64,000 nucleotides of DNA. It comes from Litoreibacter meonggei. Its GTDB lineage: Bacteria > Pseudomonadota > Alphaproteobacteria > Rhodobacterales > Rhodobacteraceae. The stretch is taken from contig NZ_RCCE01000004.1 in the NCBI RefSeq assembly GCF_003663885.1, positions 62,001 to 126,000 on the forward strand. Reading direction: 5' to 3'. The first letter of the stretch is position 1. Every line of letters starts with the position of its first letter. Made by a program: the position numbers and the translations under genes. Under the pieces are notes generated by a model. That model ran no database searches. It saw nothing but the letters and a program-made list of their open reading frames with translations, and had not been told where the DNA came from. Of the stretch, positions 27,747 to 36,095 are shown piece after piece.

Positions 27747-28744
27747 TGGAGTTCGGACCAGTCCCACCGCAGAATGCTCTTGGGGCAATCCTTGCCCATT
27801 CAGTGCAAATCGAAGGGCAAAGATTGCGTAAAGGATTGGTGTTGGAGCCATCCCACATTGCCCTGCTCGAAGCAGCAGATCTGTCCGAAATAACAGTTGC
27901 ACGGCTTGGGGCTGACGATGTGCACGAAGACGATGCGGCTCTGGCTCTGGCGCTGGCTTTGGTGCCTGATGAATTGGGTGCTCACTTGCGGATTGGACCC
28001 GTCGGAACGGGGCGTTGCAACATCTTTGCGGTCGCCCCTGGTGTTGTTCAAATAGATGTTGAGGCCATTAACTCGCTAAATGCGATCCATCCGGTGATTA
28101 CCGTCTCCACGGTGCCTAACCTGCACAGAATGGAGCAGGGCGGCATGGTCGCGACTGTTAAGATCATTGCGTATGGGGTGCCAAAACACGCCTTGGAGCA
28201 GGCTCAAGCTGCAGGCGACAAAGCGCTAAGTCTGGCCGTGGCAAGCGTGCGCCGTGCGAGCTTCATCGAAACCACGCTTGCTGCACCGGTGTCACAAAAA
28301 GGCGCCAAAGTTATCCGCAATCGGGTCAAGTCGCTTGGGGCGGTCATGGATGAGCCGGTGCGATGCCCTCACGATACTGCGGCCCTATCAGCTGCATTGC
28401 GTCAGGCCGAAGGGGATATGATCTTGATCCTCACCGCATCCGCAACGTCTGATCTGCGCGACACCGCGCCCGAGGCGGTCCGGCTGGCGGGTGGCGCGGT
28501 TGCCCATTTCGGGATGCCAGTGGATCCGGGAAATTTGCTTTTCATTGGTGATCTTGGCGGCAAGCCTGTGATCGGATTACCCGGATGTGCCCGTTCACCT
28601 GCGCTGAACGGGGCAGATTGGGTGTTGGAACGGCTGATTTGTGGCGTCCCTGTGAGTGCGCAAGATATCATGGGGATGGGCGTAGGCGGACTGCTAAAGG
28701 AAATCCCAAGTCGCCCGCAGCCCCGCAACCCGAAGCGAAGCTAA
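27746..28744 (+). CDS. Molybdopterin-binding domain protein
   Basis: A 332-residue protein with a MoaB/MogA-like molybdopterin-binding fold in its C-terminal half: DMILILTASATSD, HFGMPVDPGNLLFIGDLGGKPVIGLPGCARSP. This last segment is strongly like the MoeA/MogA type loop. Such proteins sit next to xdhC-like genes in alphaproteobacterial CO-dehydrogenase-related clusters and may handle cofactor nucleotidylation or delivery. It is coupled to the XdhC gene by TGATG and ends the cassette at a strong terminator. A companion MobA-like nucleotidyltransferase is not seen. Confidence 0.85.
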   Translation: MEFGPVPPQNALGAILAHSVQIEGQRLRKGLVLEPSHIALLEAADLSEITVARLGADDVHEDDAALALALALVPDELGAHLRIGPVGTGRCNIFAVAPGVVQIDVEAINSLNAIHPVITVSTVPNLHRMEQGGMVATVKIIAYGVPKHALEQAQAAGDKALSLAVASVRRASFIETTLAAPVSQKGAKVIRNRVKSLGAVMDEPVRCPHDTAALSAALRQAEGDMILILTASATSDLRDTAPEAVRLAGGAVAHFGMPVDPGNLLFIGDLGGKPVIGLPGCARSPALNGADWVLERLICGVPVSAQDIMGMGVGGLLKEIPSRPQPRNPKRS

Positions 28745-28751
28745 CAAAGAA

Positions 28752-28785
28752 AAAGCCCCGACGGCCAGCAGGCCATCGGGGCTTT
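28752..28785. terminator. Strong bidirectional terminator between the Cox-type cassette and infC
   Basis: AAAGCCCCGA (28752-28761) pairs exactly with TCGGGGCTTT (28776-28785), and an inner GGCC/GGCC pair extends the stem. On the minus strand it continues as CTTTTTCTTTG, ideal for terminating infC. Confidence 0.92.
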
Positions 28786-28808
28786 CAATTAAAACAAGGT
28801 GCAGCGGG

Positions 28809-29354
28809 TTAGGTCTTCAGAGGCCCGATCAGCATAATCATCTGACGGCCCTCCATTTTCGGGAAGTTTTCAACCTTGCCGTGGCCTTCGATGTCTGCGG
28901 CGACGCGTTCCAGCAACTCACGCCCCAGATTGACGTGTGCCATCTCGCGGCCACGGAAACGCAGGGTGACTTTCACTTTGTCGCCATTGTCGAGAAACTT
29001 GAAAACATTGCGCATTTTCACGTCGTAGTCATTGGTATCCGTGTTCGGGCGGAACTTGACCTCTTTGATCTCGATGATCTTTTGCTTCTTGCGGGCCTCG
29101 GCCTCTTTTTTCTGGGTTTCGTACTTATACTTGCCGAAATCCATGATCTTGCAAACAGGCGGGCTGGCGTTTGGTGAGATTTCTACCAGGTCAAGCCCGG
29201 CTTCATCGGCCATGGCCATCGCTCGGGCGGGCGTTACTACGCCCACGTTTTCACCTTCTGCGCCAATAAGGCGAATTTCATCAGAGCGGATGCGGTCGTT
29301 GACGCGCGGTCCGGTTTCACGCACGGGTGGCGCATTGTGTGGTCTGCGAGCTAT
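28809..29354 (-). CDS. infC: Translation initiation factor IF-3, probable ATA start
   Basis: IF-3 of 181 residues from the proposed ATA codon; it binds the 30S subunit and selects the initiator tRNA. The N-domain has GPRVNDRIR and [15 protein letters not shown], a basic linker follows, and the C-domain has [14 protein letters not shown] and KMEGRQM. The first canonical start (GTG at 29324) would remove the N-terminal stretch ARRPHNAPP, which as I recall it is typical of rhodobacterial IF-3. ATA at 29354-29352 restores it and is preceded by AAGGA nine bases upstream. Rare starts are known for infC, where IF-3 represses its own mRNA. The ATA overlaps the TAG of the small ORF upstream. Confidence 0.9.
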   Translation of the reverse strand: MARRPHNAPPVRETGPRVNDRIRSDEIRLIGAEGENVGVVTPARAMAMADEAGLDLVEISPNASPPVCKIMDFGKYKYETQKKEAEARKKQKIIEIKEVKFRPNTDTNDYDVKMRNVFKFLDNGDKVKVTLRFRGREMAHVNLGRELLERVAADIEGHGKVENFPKMEGRQMIMLIGPLKT

Positions 29355-29527
29355 GGCCTGAAGTCCTTCTTTGGTTTCAATTGTTTCGAGACGTCAAAAT
29401 AGAGGTCATAGGCCCGTCCTACAAGTCGGTTTTCCGCCCATTTGCTCCAGACGGGGAAAAACTCTAGCGAAACCCCGTTGTAACCGGCAATCCTATGCCA
29501 TAGCTCGTCGCAGAAGGTGGGGGTCAT
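29351..29527 (-). CDS. Small ORF (58 residues) coupled to infC
   Basis: A 58-residue reading frame rich in aromatic residues ([29 protein letters not shown]), with protein-like composition and no recognised family. Its stop TAG overlaps the proposed infC ATA start as ATAG, the geometry of translational coupling. The ribosome site at its own ATG is poor (AGGG touching the start), and a longer form from 29563 would overlap the divergent gene. It may be a leader peptide, a remnant of a larger gene, or a small protein. Confidence 0.4.
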   Translation of the reverse strand: MTPTFCDELWHRIAGYNGVSLEFFPVWSKWAENRLVGRAYDLYFDVSKQLKPKKDFRP

Positions 29528-29557
29528 CCCTGCACAATCAAAGGGACTAATTGAATT

Positions 29558-30472
29558 ATGCAACGTGGAATTATTGTCATCGTCGTGCTCGCACTGATTG
29601 GTGTGGGCGGTTATGCTTGGATGAACAAAGATGGCGACGCCATGGATGCTGTGAAAGAAACAGCTGGCGACGCAACATCCGCAGTTGAGGGTGCAGTCGA
29701 TACGACCACCGAAGCTGCGTCCGATGCTGCAGAAGCCACAACCGAAGCTGTGACCGAAACTGTTGAGGGCGCTACCGAGGCAGCGTCTGACGCAGTTGAG
29801 GCGACCACCGAAGCTGCCTCTGACGCTGTTGAGGCGACAACCGAAGCTGCTTCTGATGCTGCCGAAGCTGTTGAGGGCGCGGTAGAGAACGCAACCGAAG
29901 CCGCCTCGGATGCGGCCAATGTTGTTGCAGACACTGCAACTGAAGCGACTGAGACGGCAACTGACGCAGCATCCGATGCCGCAAATGCAGTAGCTGACAC
30001 TGCTTCTGATGCAGTCGAGGCCGCAAGCGATGCGGCAGAAGCAACAACCGAAGCGGCGAGCGACGCTGTAGACACCGCAACAGAGACAACCACAGAAGCA
30101 GCCTCTGATGCGTCGAACGCAGTGTCGGACACCGTGTCTGATGCAACCGAAGCGACCACCGAAGCCGCAAACGAGGCTGCAGATGCAGCGTCAAACACTG
30201 TGGATACAGCCACCGAAGCAGCCACAGAGGCGACAGACGCCGCTACCGAAACTGCCGCAGAAGCCACTACCGAGGCCACCGCAGCCGGGGACACGGCTGA
30301 GGCGCTGACAGTTGACGGCTTTGACTACGACAAAGTGGTCGAGATGGTTGAAGGCTCGGAAATGAACGCGTTGATGAAGTCCACACTGAAAACTGGCTTG
30401 GAGAAAGCGCGGGACAATCCGGAAATGTTGTCTGGTATTCTGGACCAAGTCAAAGCGGCAATGGGTCAATAA
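29558..30472 (+). CDS. Membrane-anchored 11-residue-repeat helical protein
   Basis: A 304-residue protein. Residues 3-21 form a membrane helix (GIIVIVVLALIGVGGYAW). From about residue 38 to 246 the sequence is almost only Ala, Thr, Glu, Asp, Ser and Val, with an 11-residue unit such as TTEAASDAVEA repeated many times. This predicts a long acidic amphipathic helix or right-handed coiled coil, similar in period to LEA and apolipoprotein repeats. A separate C-terminal domain (about residues 248-304) contains VDGFDYDKVVEMVEGSEM and ends QVKAAMGQ. The domain is probably periplasmic. The function is unknown; stress protection or envelope spacing are guesses. Confidence 0.85.
   Translation: MQRGIIVIVVLALIGVGGYAWMNKDGDAMDAVKETAGDATSAVEGAVDTTTEAASDAAEATTEAVTETVEGATEAASDAVEATTEAASDAVEATTEAASDAAEAVEGAVENATEAASDAANVVADTATEATETATDAASDAANAVADTASDAVEAASDAAEATTEAASDAVDTATETTTEAASDASNAVSDTVSDATEATTEAANEAADAASNTVDTATEAATEATDAATETAAEATTEATAAGDTAEALTVDGFDYDKVVEMVEGSEMNALMKSTLKTGLEKARDNPEMLSGILDQVKAAMGQ
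29700..30290 (+). repeat. Coding tandem repeats of about 33 bases
   Basis: The DNA of the repeat protein contains degenerate 33-base units (for example at 29796-29861, two nearly identical consecutive units encoding the 11-residue motif). Synonymous variation between units shows selection at the protein level rather than recent slippage. Confidence 0.8.
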
Positions 30473-30516
30473 ACCTTGTCGCAGTGCTTGGCCCTTGTCG
30501 GGCCGAGTGCCGCGCC

Positions 30517-30557
30517 AAAAAAAACGCCGCGTCGGATCATCCGAGGCGGCGTTTTTT
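30517..30557. terminator. Bidirectional terminator between repeat-protein gene and fpr
   Basis: CGCCGC (30525-30530) pairs with GCGGCG (30546-30551), extended inward by TCGGA/TCCGA and outward by A-run/T-run pairs. A and T tracts on both sides make it functional for both converging genes. Confidence 0.92.
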
Positions 30558-30579
30558 ATGTGTACTTCTGTGGAAGGCC

Positions 30580-31425
30580 TCAGCCCACAAAGGCTTTTTC
30601 GACCACGTAATGCTTGGGATCGCTATTGGCACCTTCCTCTAGACCGAAGCCTTCGAAGATTTCCTTGAGGTCCATATTCAGGCCGATGGAGCCACAGACC
30701 ATCGCGCGGTCGGTCTCGGGTGACATGGGGGGAACGCCCAGCTCCTCGAACAGCTCGCCCGAGCGCAGCTTGTCCGTAACGCGGCCCATCTTCGGGCTCT
30801 CTTCGCGCGTGGTCGTCGGGTAGTAGACCAACTTCTTGAGGTTTTCCTCACCGATCAACTCGCCCAGCAATTCGTCGGTGCGGATTTCTTCGATCAACTG
30901 GCGGCCATACTCCAACTCTGCAACTTCGCGGCAGGTATGGGTGATGATGACCTCGTCATAGTCCTCGTAAGTTTGCGGGTCGCGCAACAAGGACGCGAAC
31001 GGCGCGAAGCCGGTGCCGGTGGCAAAGAACCACAACCGTTTGCCCGGAAGCAAAGCGTCATGGACCAGCGTGCCAACGGGTTTGGGGCGCAGGATGATTT
31101 CGTCACCCACTTTGATGTGTTGCAGCTTGGAGGTCAGCGGGCCGTCCTGCACCTTGATCGAGTAGAACTCCAACTCCTCATCCCAGCTGGGGGAGGCGAT
31201 GGAATAGGCCCGTAGCAGCGGTTTTTGCTTGCCGGTGTCTGGGTTCGGGTCACCCATCAGGCCGATCATCACGAACTCGCCGGAGCGGAAGCGCAAAGAC
31301 GCCGGGCGCGTCACGCGAAAAGAGAACAGGCGGTCGGTCCAGTGCTTCACCTCGGTGACGGTTTGGGCGTCGGGCAGGGTGGGGACGGCTTTTACAGGTG
31401 CGTTCATAGCGGTTACTTCATTCAT
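30580..31425 (-). CDS. fpr: Ferredoxin--NADP reductase
   Basis: A 281-residue plant-type FAD reductase. The FAD-binding motif RAYSIASPSWDEELEFYS lies in the middle, followed by the NADP-binding GTGFAPFASLL, ITHTCREVAEL and the C-terminal MVCGSIGLNMDLKEI. It exchanges electrons between NADP(H) and ferredoxin. It lies 71 bases after the sulfur-assimilation block on the same strand and plausibly feeds the ferredoxin-type sulfite reductase. The start is uncertain: ATG codons at 31446, 31425 and 31407 are in frame, and 31425 is preferred by family length. Confidence 0.93.
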   Translation of the reverse strand: MNEVTAMNAPVKAVPTLPDAQTVTEVKHWTDRLFSFRVTRPASLRFRSGEFVMIGLMGDPNPDTGKQKPLLRAYSIASPSWDEELEFYSIKVQDGPLTSKLQHIKVGDEIILRPKPVGTLVHDALLPGKRLWFFATGTGFAPFASLLRDPQTYEDYDEVIITHTCREVAELEYGRQLIEEIRTDELLGELIGEENLKKLVYYPTTTREESPKMGRVTDKLRSGELFEELGVPPMSPETDRAMVCGSIGLNMDLKEIFEGFGLEEGANSDPKHYVVEKAFVG

Positions 31426-31496
31426 GGCAATTGTCCGGCGAGGCATACCCTCACCGGCCTTTCTAGTGATCTTTGACCAAGTGTTAAATAGGACGT

Positions 31497-31910
31497 TCAG
31501 CCGCGCAGGCGGGCTTGATAATTGTGCGCCTTCCAATCGGCCCGCGCGAGCCATTGTTTCTCGGGCTGACGCGCGGCAAGGTCATCGTCGACCTCAATCT
31601 CATCAAATCCTGAACGACGCGCCATAGCGTACTGGTCCGCGATGACATGGCCCCGCGCACGTAGACGCCCGTTGAACCCCATCAGGCGCAAATTGCGCGC
31701 AATGGTGAAACCGCGTCCGTCGGCAGAACTGGGGAAATCGACGCGGATCATCTTGATCTTGCCCAAGCGGTTGGCCAAACCCAGCGGATTGGCGTCCGCA
31801 GGGATATCTATGCAACACGGTGTGTCATTGGCGGGCATATCCGCCAAAGCGGTAAAGCCGCGGTCCCAAGTGTCGGGGGCGAATCCGGTGTCTGTGATGA
31901 TCGTGCTCAT
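31497..31910 (-). CDS. DUF934 family protein
   Basis: A 137-residue protein with the DUF934 C-terminal pattern ADGRGFTIARNLR, RARGHVIADQYAMARRSGFDEIEV. DUF934 proteins accompany cysH and cysI in many proteobacteria and are thought to take part in assimilatory sulfate reduction, with no defined chemistry. The ATG overlaps the cysH stop (ATGA). Confidence 0.9.
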   Translation of the reverse strand: MSTIITDTGFAPDTWDRGFTALADMPANDTPCCIDIPADANPLGLANRLGKIKMIRVDFPSSADGRGFTIARNLRLMGFNGRLRARGHVIADQYAMARRSGFDEIEVDDDLAARQPEKQWLARADWKAHNYQARLRG

Positions 31911-32626
31911 GCTGCGTTCTCCCGTCTGACGACTTTGCCATCCACAATGTGAATGCCGCATTCGGATTTCTCCATACCCCGCCAGCGGCCAGCGCGCGGG
32001 TCTTCCCCTGCGGCGACCTTGGTGGTGCACGGTGTGCACCCGATGGAGGTGAAGCCGCGTGCCACCAATGGGTGGCGGGGCAGGTCGTGCTTGTCCAAAT
32101 AGCTGGCGATTTGAGCCGTGTCCCAGCTGGCCAAAGGGTTCACCTTGATCTTGCGGTCCTGTTTTTCATACAACGGCAGTTGCGCACGTGCACCGCCATG
32201 CGCCCGCTTGCGACCGGTGATCCAGCCGTCAAACTCTGCCAATGCCTCTTCCAGCGGCTGAGTTTTGCGCAAGGAACAGCAGGCGTCAGGGTCGATGGTG
32301 TGCAAAATGCTGTCGACGTCGCTCTCCAGCAGTTTTGCACGTGACGGGCGAATGACCCGCACATCGGTGAGCCTCAAAAGGTCCGCGACCTCGCGCTGAT
32401 AGGTCAGTGTTTCGGGAAACAGCATCTCGGTGTCCAGAAACAGGATGGGCGTGTCCGGTGCTATCTGGCTGACCATATGCAACAGCACGACGCTTTCAGC
32501 GCCGAAGCTGGAGACCATGGCCACGCGCCCGATTTGTACGTCATCCAAGACATGTTTCAAGATTGTCTCAGCGCCGCTTTTACGGTGCAGGATGTTGCGG
32601 CGTTCGGCGAGTTCTTTAAGCGGCAT
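31907..32626 (-). CDS. cysH: Adenylyl-sulfate (APS/PAPS) reductase
   Basis: A 239-residue CysH-type reductase that makes sulfite from activated sulfate using thioredoxin. It has the phosphosulfate-binding SSFGAESVVLLHM, the FLDTEMLFPETL motif and the C-terminal catalytic cysteine in SECGIH. It also carries the cysteine pairs CC (DACCSLRK) and CxxC (GCTPCTTK), the hallmark of [4Fe-4S]-containing enzymes that use APS rather than PAPS. It overlaps the reductase gene upstream by 11 bases and the DUF934 gene by 4. Confidence 0.95.
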   Translation of the reverse strand: MPLKELAERRNILHRKSGAETILKHVLDDVQIGRVAMVSSFGAESVVLLHMVSQIAPDTPILFLDTEMLFPETLTYQREVADLLRLTDVRVIRPSRAKLLESDVDSILHTIDPDACCSLRKTQPLEEALAEFDGWITGRKRAHGGARAQLPLYEKQDRKIKVNPLASWDTAQIASYLDKHDLPRHPLVARGFTSIGCTPCTTKVAAGEDPRAGRWRGMEKSECGIHIVDGKVVRRENAA

Positions 32627-34280
32627 CGGCTTTGACCTCCGGATACAGGGCGGCTTTGAACGGCGCGAGGCCGAGGCGGCGATAGGCGTCGATGAAGCGT
32701 TCGTTTTCATCCTCACGGTTTTCCAAATAGGCACCAATCAGCCGCTCGATGGCTGGCACAATCTCGTCATATGCGAAGCCCGGTCCGGCGCGTTCACCTA
32801 CGGCCGCGGTCTCGGTGTGGTCGCCGCCAAGCGTGATCTGGTAGTTCTCCACACCCGCACGGTCCAAACCAAGGATGCCGATATGGCCCACATGGTGATG
32901 GCCACAGGCGTTGATGCAGCCCGAGATTTTGATCTTCAGATCACCGATTTCATGCTCCAGCTTCAGCTCGTCAAACCGCGTTGCGATTTGCTGCGCCACA
33001 GGGATCGAGCGGGCCGTTGCCAGCGCGCAGTAATCCATGCCGGGGCAGGCGATGATGTCGGAAATCTTACCGATATTGGCGGTCGCCAGATCAACAGCCT
33101 TCAATCTGGCATAGATCGCAGGAAGGTGCGATTTGTGCACGTGGGGCAGGATAACATTCTGCTCATGGCTGATACGAAGTTCGTTATGTGCAAGTTCGCG
33201 GGCAATCGCAGCCATCTCACGCATCTGCGCGGAGGTCGCATCGCCGGGTGTTTCGCCATGCTTTTTGATTGAGATCGACACGATGGAATAGTCGTCGTTT
33301 TTATGCGCCGTCAGATTGGTATCCGCCCAAGACCGGAACACCGGATCGGTGTGATAAGCGTCCTTGAAGGCCGCGACGGAGCCGGTCTTGAACTCGGGCA
33401 GGGCGAACTGTGCCTCGATGTCTTTGAGCATCTTTTGATCAACACCACCGAACTGAGGTTTCAGCAGCGCGAAACGCTCCTCCACCAAGTCGCGGATGGT
33501 CTCGATTCCGTTCTCGTGCACGGTGATCTTGATACGGGCTTTGTATTTGTTATCGCGACGGCCCAGCAGGTTGTAGACGCTGACGATGGCCTCGCAATAG
33601 GGCAGCAAATCCGCCTTTGGCAGAAACTCCCGCAGCACTTTGCCAATCATCGGCGTGCGACCCAAACCGCCGCCTACGATGATTTCATAGCCTTCTTGAC
33701 CGTCTCGCGTCAGCAAGCGAATGCCGATGTCGTGTGCCTTGATCACGGCGCGATCATTTGCCGAGCCTGTGACAGCCAGCTTGAACTTACGGGGCAGGAA
33801 TTGAAATTCGGGGTGGTCGGTGGACCACTGGCGCAGCAACTCAGCCGTCGGGCGCGGGTCGGCGACCTCGTCCTTGGCGGCACCGGCAAAATGGTCTGCG
33901 GTGACGTTGCGGATCGTGTTGCCGGAGGTTTGGATGGCGTGCATGCCAACCTCGCCCAAGGCGTCCAGCATATCCGGCACGTCCTTTAGTTTCGGCCAGT
34001 TATACTGGATATTTTGACGTGTGGTGAAGTGGCCATAGCCCTTGTCCCATTTGTCTGCGATGTCGGCCAATACGTCCATCTGGCCACCATTCAGCGTGCC
34101 ATAAGGGATCGCCACACGCAGCATATAGGCGTGCAATTGCAGGTAGAGGCCGTTCATCAACCGCAGCGGCTTGAACTCGTCCTCGGTCAGGGAGCCGTCA
34201 ATGCGGCGTTCCACCTGGGCGCGAAACTGGGCGTTGCGTTCCGCGAGAAAGTCGCGGTCGAAGTCATTGTACTGATACAT
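32616..34280 (-). CDS. cysI: Ferredoxin-type sulfite/nitrite reductase
   Basis: A 554-residue siroheme/[4Fe-4S] reductase. The first nitrite/sulfite half-domain has GHFTTRQNIQYNWPKL and TSGNTIRNVTAD. The cluster and siroheme ligands are seen as ACPGMDYCALA and GCINACGHHHVGHIG in the second half. The cysG and cysH neighbours point to sulfite rather than nitrite as the physiological substrate. No flavoprotein subunit (cysJ) is present, so electrons probably come from ferredoxin, with fpr five genes... downstream in the same transcript direction. The start overlaps the DUF2849 stop (TAATG). Confidence 0.92.
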   Translation of the reverse strand: MYQYNDFDRDFLAERNAQFRAQVERRIDGSLTEDEFKPLRLMNGLYLQLHAYMLRVAIPYGTLNGGQMDVLADIADKWDKGYGHFTTRQNIQYNWPKLKDVPDMLDALGEVGMHAIQTSGNTIRNVTADHFAGAAKDEVADPRPTAELLRQWSTDHPEFQFLPRKFKLAVTGSANDRAVIKAHDIGIRLLTRDGQEGYEIIVGGGLGRTPMIGKVLREFLPKADLLPYCEAIVSVYNLLGRRDNKYKARIKITVHENGIETIRDLVEERFALLKPQFGGVDQKMLKDIEAQFALPEFKTGSVAAFKDAYHTDPVFRSWADTNLTAHKNDDYSIVSISIKKHGETPGDATSAQMREMAAIARELAHNELRISHEQNVILPHVHKSHLPAIYARLKAVDLATANIGKISDIIACPGMDYCALATARSIPVAQQIATRFDELKLEHEIGDLKIKISGCINACGHHHVGHIGILGLDRAGVENYQITLGGDHTETAAVGERAGPGFAYDEIVPAIERLIGAYLENREDENERFIDAYRRLGLAPFKAALYPEVKADAA

Positions 34281-34582
34281 TAAAATAACTCCGCCTGTTT
34301 GCCGTGGTTGTAATTGGATGGGCCGCGGGTGCGGAACTCTTCGCGAAAATGCGTGGGCTGCGGGATGCCGTCCTCCAGCGCCACGTCGATCAAGTAGACA
34401 CCTACGACCACGTCAGGTTGCGAACTGCCGTCTAGCAGGCGCAGATCGCCATGGGCCAAGTCCTCGATCACTTCGGCGTCGGCAAGTTGGCGCGACCATT
34501 GATCGTCAGCGGTCAGGTATACCACATCGCCTTCCAGCAACGCATTGGCGGTGACGACTTTTGGGGTAAAGGGCTTGCTCAT
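34280..34582 (-). CDS. DUF2849 family protein
   Basis: A 100-residue protein with TPKVVTANALLEGDVVYL and a C-terminal HFREEFRTRGPSNYN, the DUF2849 pattern. The family is largely confined to alphaproteobacteria and nearly always sits between cysG and the sulfite reductase gene, suggesting a helper role in siroheme delivery or reductase assembly, which is inference. The start overlaps the cysG stop by ATGA; the stop overlaps the cysI start. Confidence 0.9.
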   Translation of the reverse strand: MSKPFTPKVVTANALLEGDVVYLTADDQWSRQLADAEVIEDLAHGDLRLLDGSSQPDVVVGVYLIDVALEDGIPQPTHFREEFRTRGPSNYNHGKQAELF

Positions 34583-35958
34583 ATCGCAGCCTCCAATTCG
34601 TGTTGCTGTGCGGCGTTGAGTGCCGCGCGGGGGGCGAGGCCAAGGAAGACCAGCGCGGGGCCGGTCAGATTGGCTTGGGTCAAGGTTGGCTCCAACTCGC
34701 CCAAGGTGGTGGCGAGGATGCGTTGATCGGGGCGGGACGCATTCTCGATCACCGTCACCTGCGTCAGCGCGTCGGCCCCGTGCATCAGCAGGCGGCCTTG
34801 GATGAAGCGAGCGGACTTTTTGCCCATATAGATCGCGGCGACTTCGCCTGCGCGGGCGAGGGTTTTCCAGTCGTGATCGGCAAAGCCCTTGGTGTCGTGG
34901 CCCGTGATGAAGCGCACACCAGAGTTGCGACCGCGTTTGGTGAAGCTTTGGCCGAGGGCCGCAACCGCCGCAGAGGCAGAGGTGATGCCGGGCACGATAC
35001 TCCACGCGACTCCGGACGCTTCGCAGGCTTCGATTTCCTCGTCGAGACGGCCAAATACGGTCGGGTCACCTGACTTGAGGCGGACCACATGCGCACCGTT
35101 GCGGGCGTGGCTGACGATCATCTCGTTGATCGCGTCCTGTGTCACCGACGGGCCAAAGCCTTCCTTGCCAGCGGACAGCATGATGGCCTCGCGACGGGCC
35201 AGTTCCAAAATTTCAGGGGCGACGAGGCGGTCATAGATCACCACATCGGCCGCATCCAAAGCCTTGCGGGCCTTCAATGTCAGCAGCTCGGGGTCACCGG
35301 GGCCAGCACCAACTAGATCAACACGTCCTTCTTTCCCGTGTGCGGACAGGTGTTTGTCGAGCAACGCGTCCAACGTGGTTTTGGCGTCTTCGCTGGTTGC
35401 GATATCTTTGGAGTAATACTCGGCCCAGAACTCGCGACGCTTTACACCAAAGGGCAGGGCCTCGGCCTTCGCGCGGAAAGCTTTGCCGATCCGCGCCATC
35501 AGGCCCAACCGTGGGGACAGACGCTCTTCGATGTCTTTCTTGATTGCGCGCGCCAAAACGGGGGCAGCACCTTCGGTGCCGATTGCCACGACGACAGGAT
35601 CACGATCCACCATGGCGGGCGTGATGAACTGACTGTCCTCCAAGTTGTCGACGATATTCACCAAGGCCCCTTCGCGATTTGCCAGATCGGCCACGCGGGC
35701 GTCTTCGGCATCATTTTCGTTCGCCGCGTAGAACAGGCGGGCGCACAAAGCGTCGCCTGCTTCCATCGGGCGTGCGATCAGGGTCAGGCGGCCTTTGGCG
35801 GCCCATGATGCGATCTCGGGTGCGGGGTTGCTGGCGATCACAGTCAGGTTGGCTTCAGTCTTGAGAAGCAGCCGTAGTTTCGCCAAAGCGGCCTCGCCTC
35901 CACCTGAGACGACCACGCGACGACCCTCAAGGGCCATAAAAATCGGAAAGTGCTTCAT
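34579..35958 (-). CDS. cysG: Siroheme synthase (trifunctional CysG)
   Basis: A 459-residue fused enzyme. The N-terminal dehydrogenase/ferrochelatase part (residues 1 to about 200) has an NAD-binding start GRRVVVSGGGEAALAK. The C-terminal uroporphyrinogen-III methyltransferase part has VDLVGAGPGDPELLTLKA, then VRLKSGDPTVFGR and IYMGKKSA. Together they convert uroporphyrinogen III to siroheme, the cofactor of the reductase two genes later. It is the first gene of the operon, divergent from an Lrp/AsnC-type regulator. Confidence 0.96.
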   Translation of the reverse strand: MKHFPIFMALEGRRVVVSGGGEAALAKLRLLLKTEANLTVIASNPAPEIASWAAKGRLTLIARPMEAGDALCARLFYAANENDAEDARVADLANREGALVNIVDNLEDSQFITPAMVDRDPVVVAIGTEGAAPVLARAIKKDIEERLSPRLGLMARIGKAFRAKAEALPFGVKRREFWAEYYSKDIATSEDAKTTLDALLDKHLSAHGKEGRVDLVGAGPGDPELLTLKARKALDAADVVIYDRLVAPEILELARREAIMLSAGKEGFGPSVTQDAINEMIVSHARNGAHVVRLKSGDPTVFGRLDEEIEACEASGVAWSIVPGITSASAAVAALGQSFTKRGRNSGVRFITGHDTKGFADHDWKTLARAGEVAAIYMGKKSARFIQGRLLMHGADALTQVTVIENASRPDQRILATTLGELEPTLTQANLTGPALVFLGLAPRAALNAAQQHELEAAI

Positions 35959-35989
35959 GTGAGGCGTCCTTCGTTGCTTGTCCCCATAT

Positions 35990-36006
35990 TTAGAAAAATT
36001 TCCTAA
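35990..36006. promoter_or_regulatory. Lrp/AsnC-type operator candidate between cysG and its divergent regulator
   Basis: TTAGAAAAATTTCCTAA is an imperfect palindrome (14 of 17 positions match the reverse complement), A/T-rich in the middle as expected for Lrp-family sites. It lies 32 bases upstream of cysG and 90 bases upstream of the regulator gene. Confidence 0.45.
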
Positions 36007-36095
36007 TAAAGCCTACCCATGCGGCGCAATAAGGAATAATGTTCGGTTTGTGGTGAATTTGGGAACACATGTTTCGCAATGGAAGGAAAACGGGA

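Noticed and set aside
29700-30290. Repeats of about 33 bases that might suggest a CRISPR array
   Set aside because: There are no unique spacers; units are contiguous, in frame and encode a protein repeat, and no cas gene is present.
29611-30294. Long minus-strand ORF of 227 codons opposite the repeat protein
   Set aside because: It is the antisense of the 11-residue repeat; the Ala/Ser/Val repeats follow from the plus-strand period, and it has no ribosome site or family.
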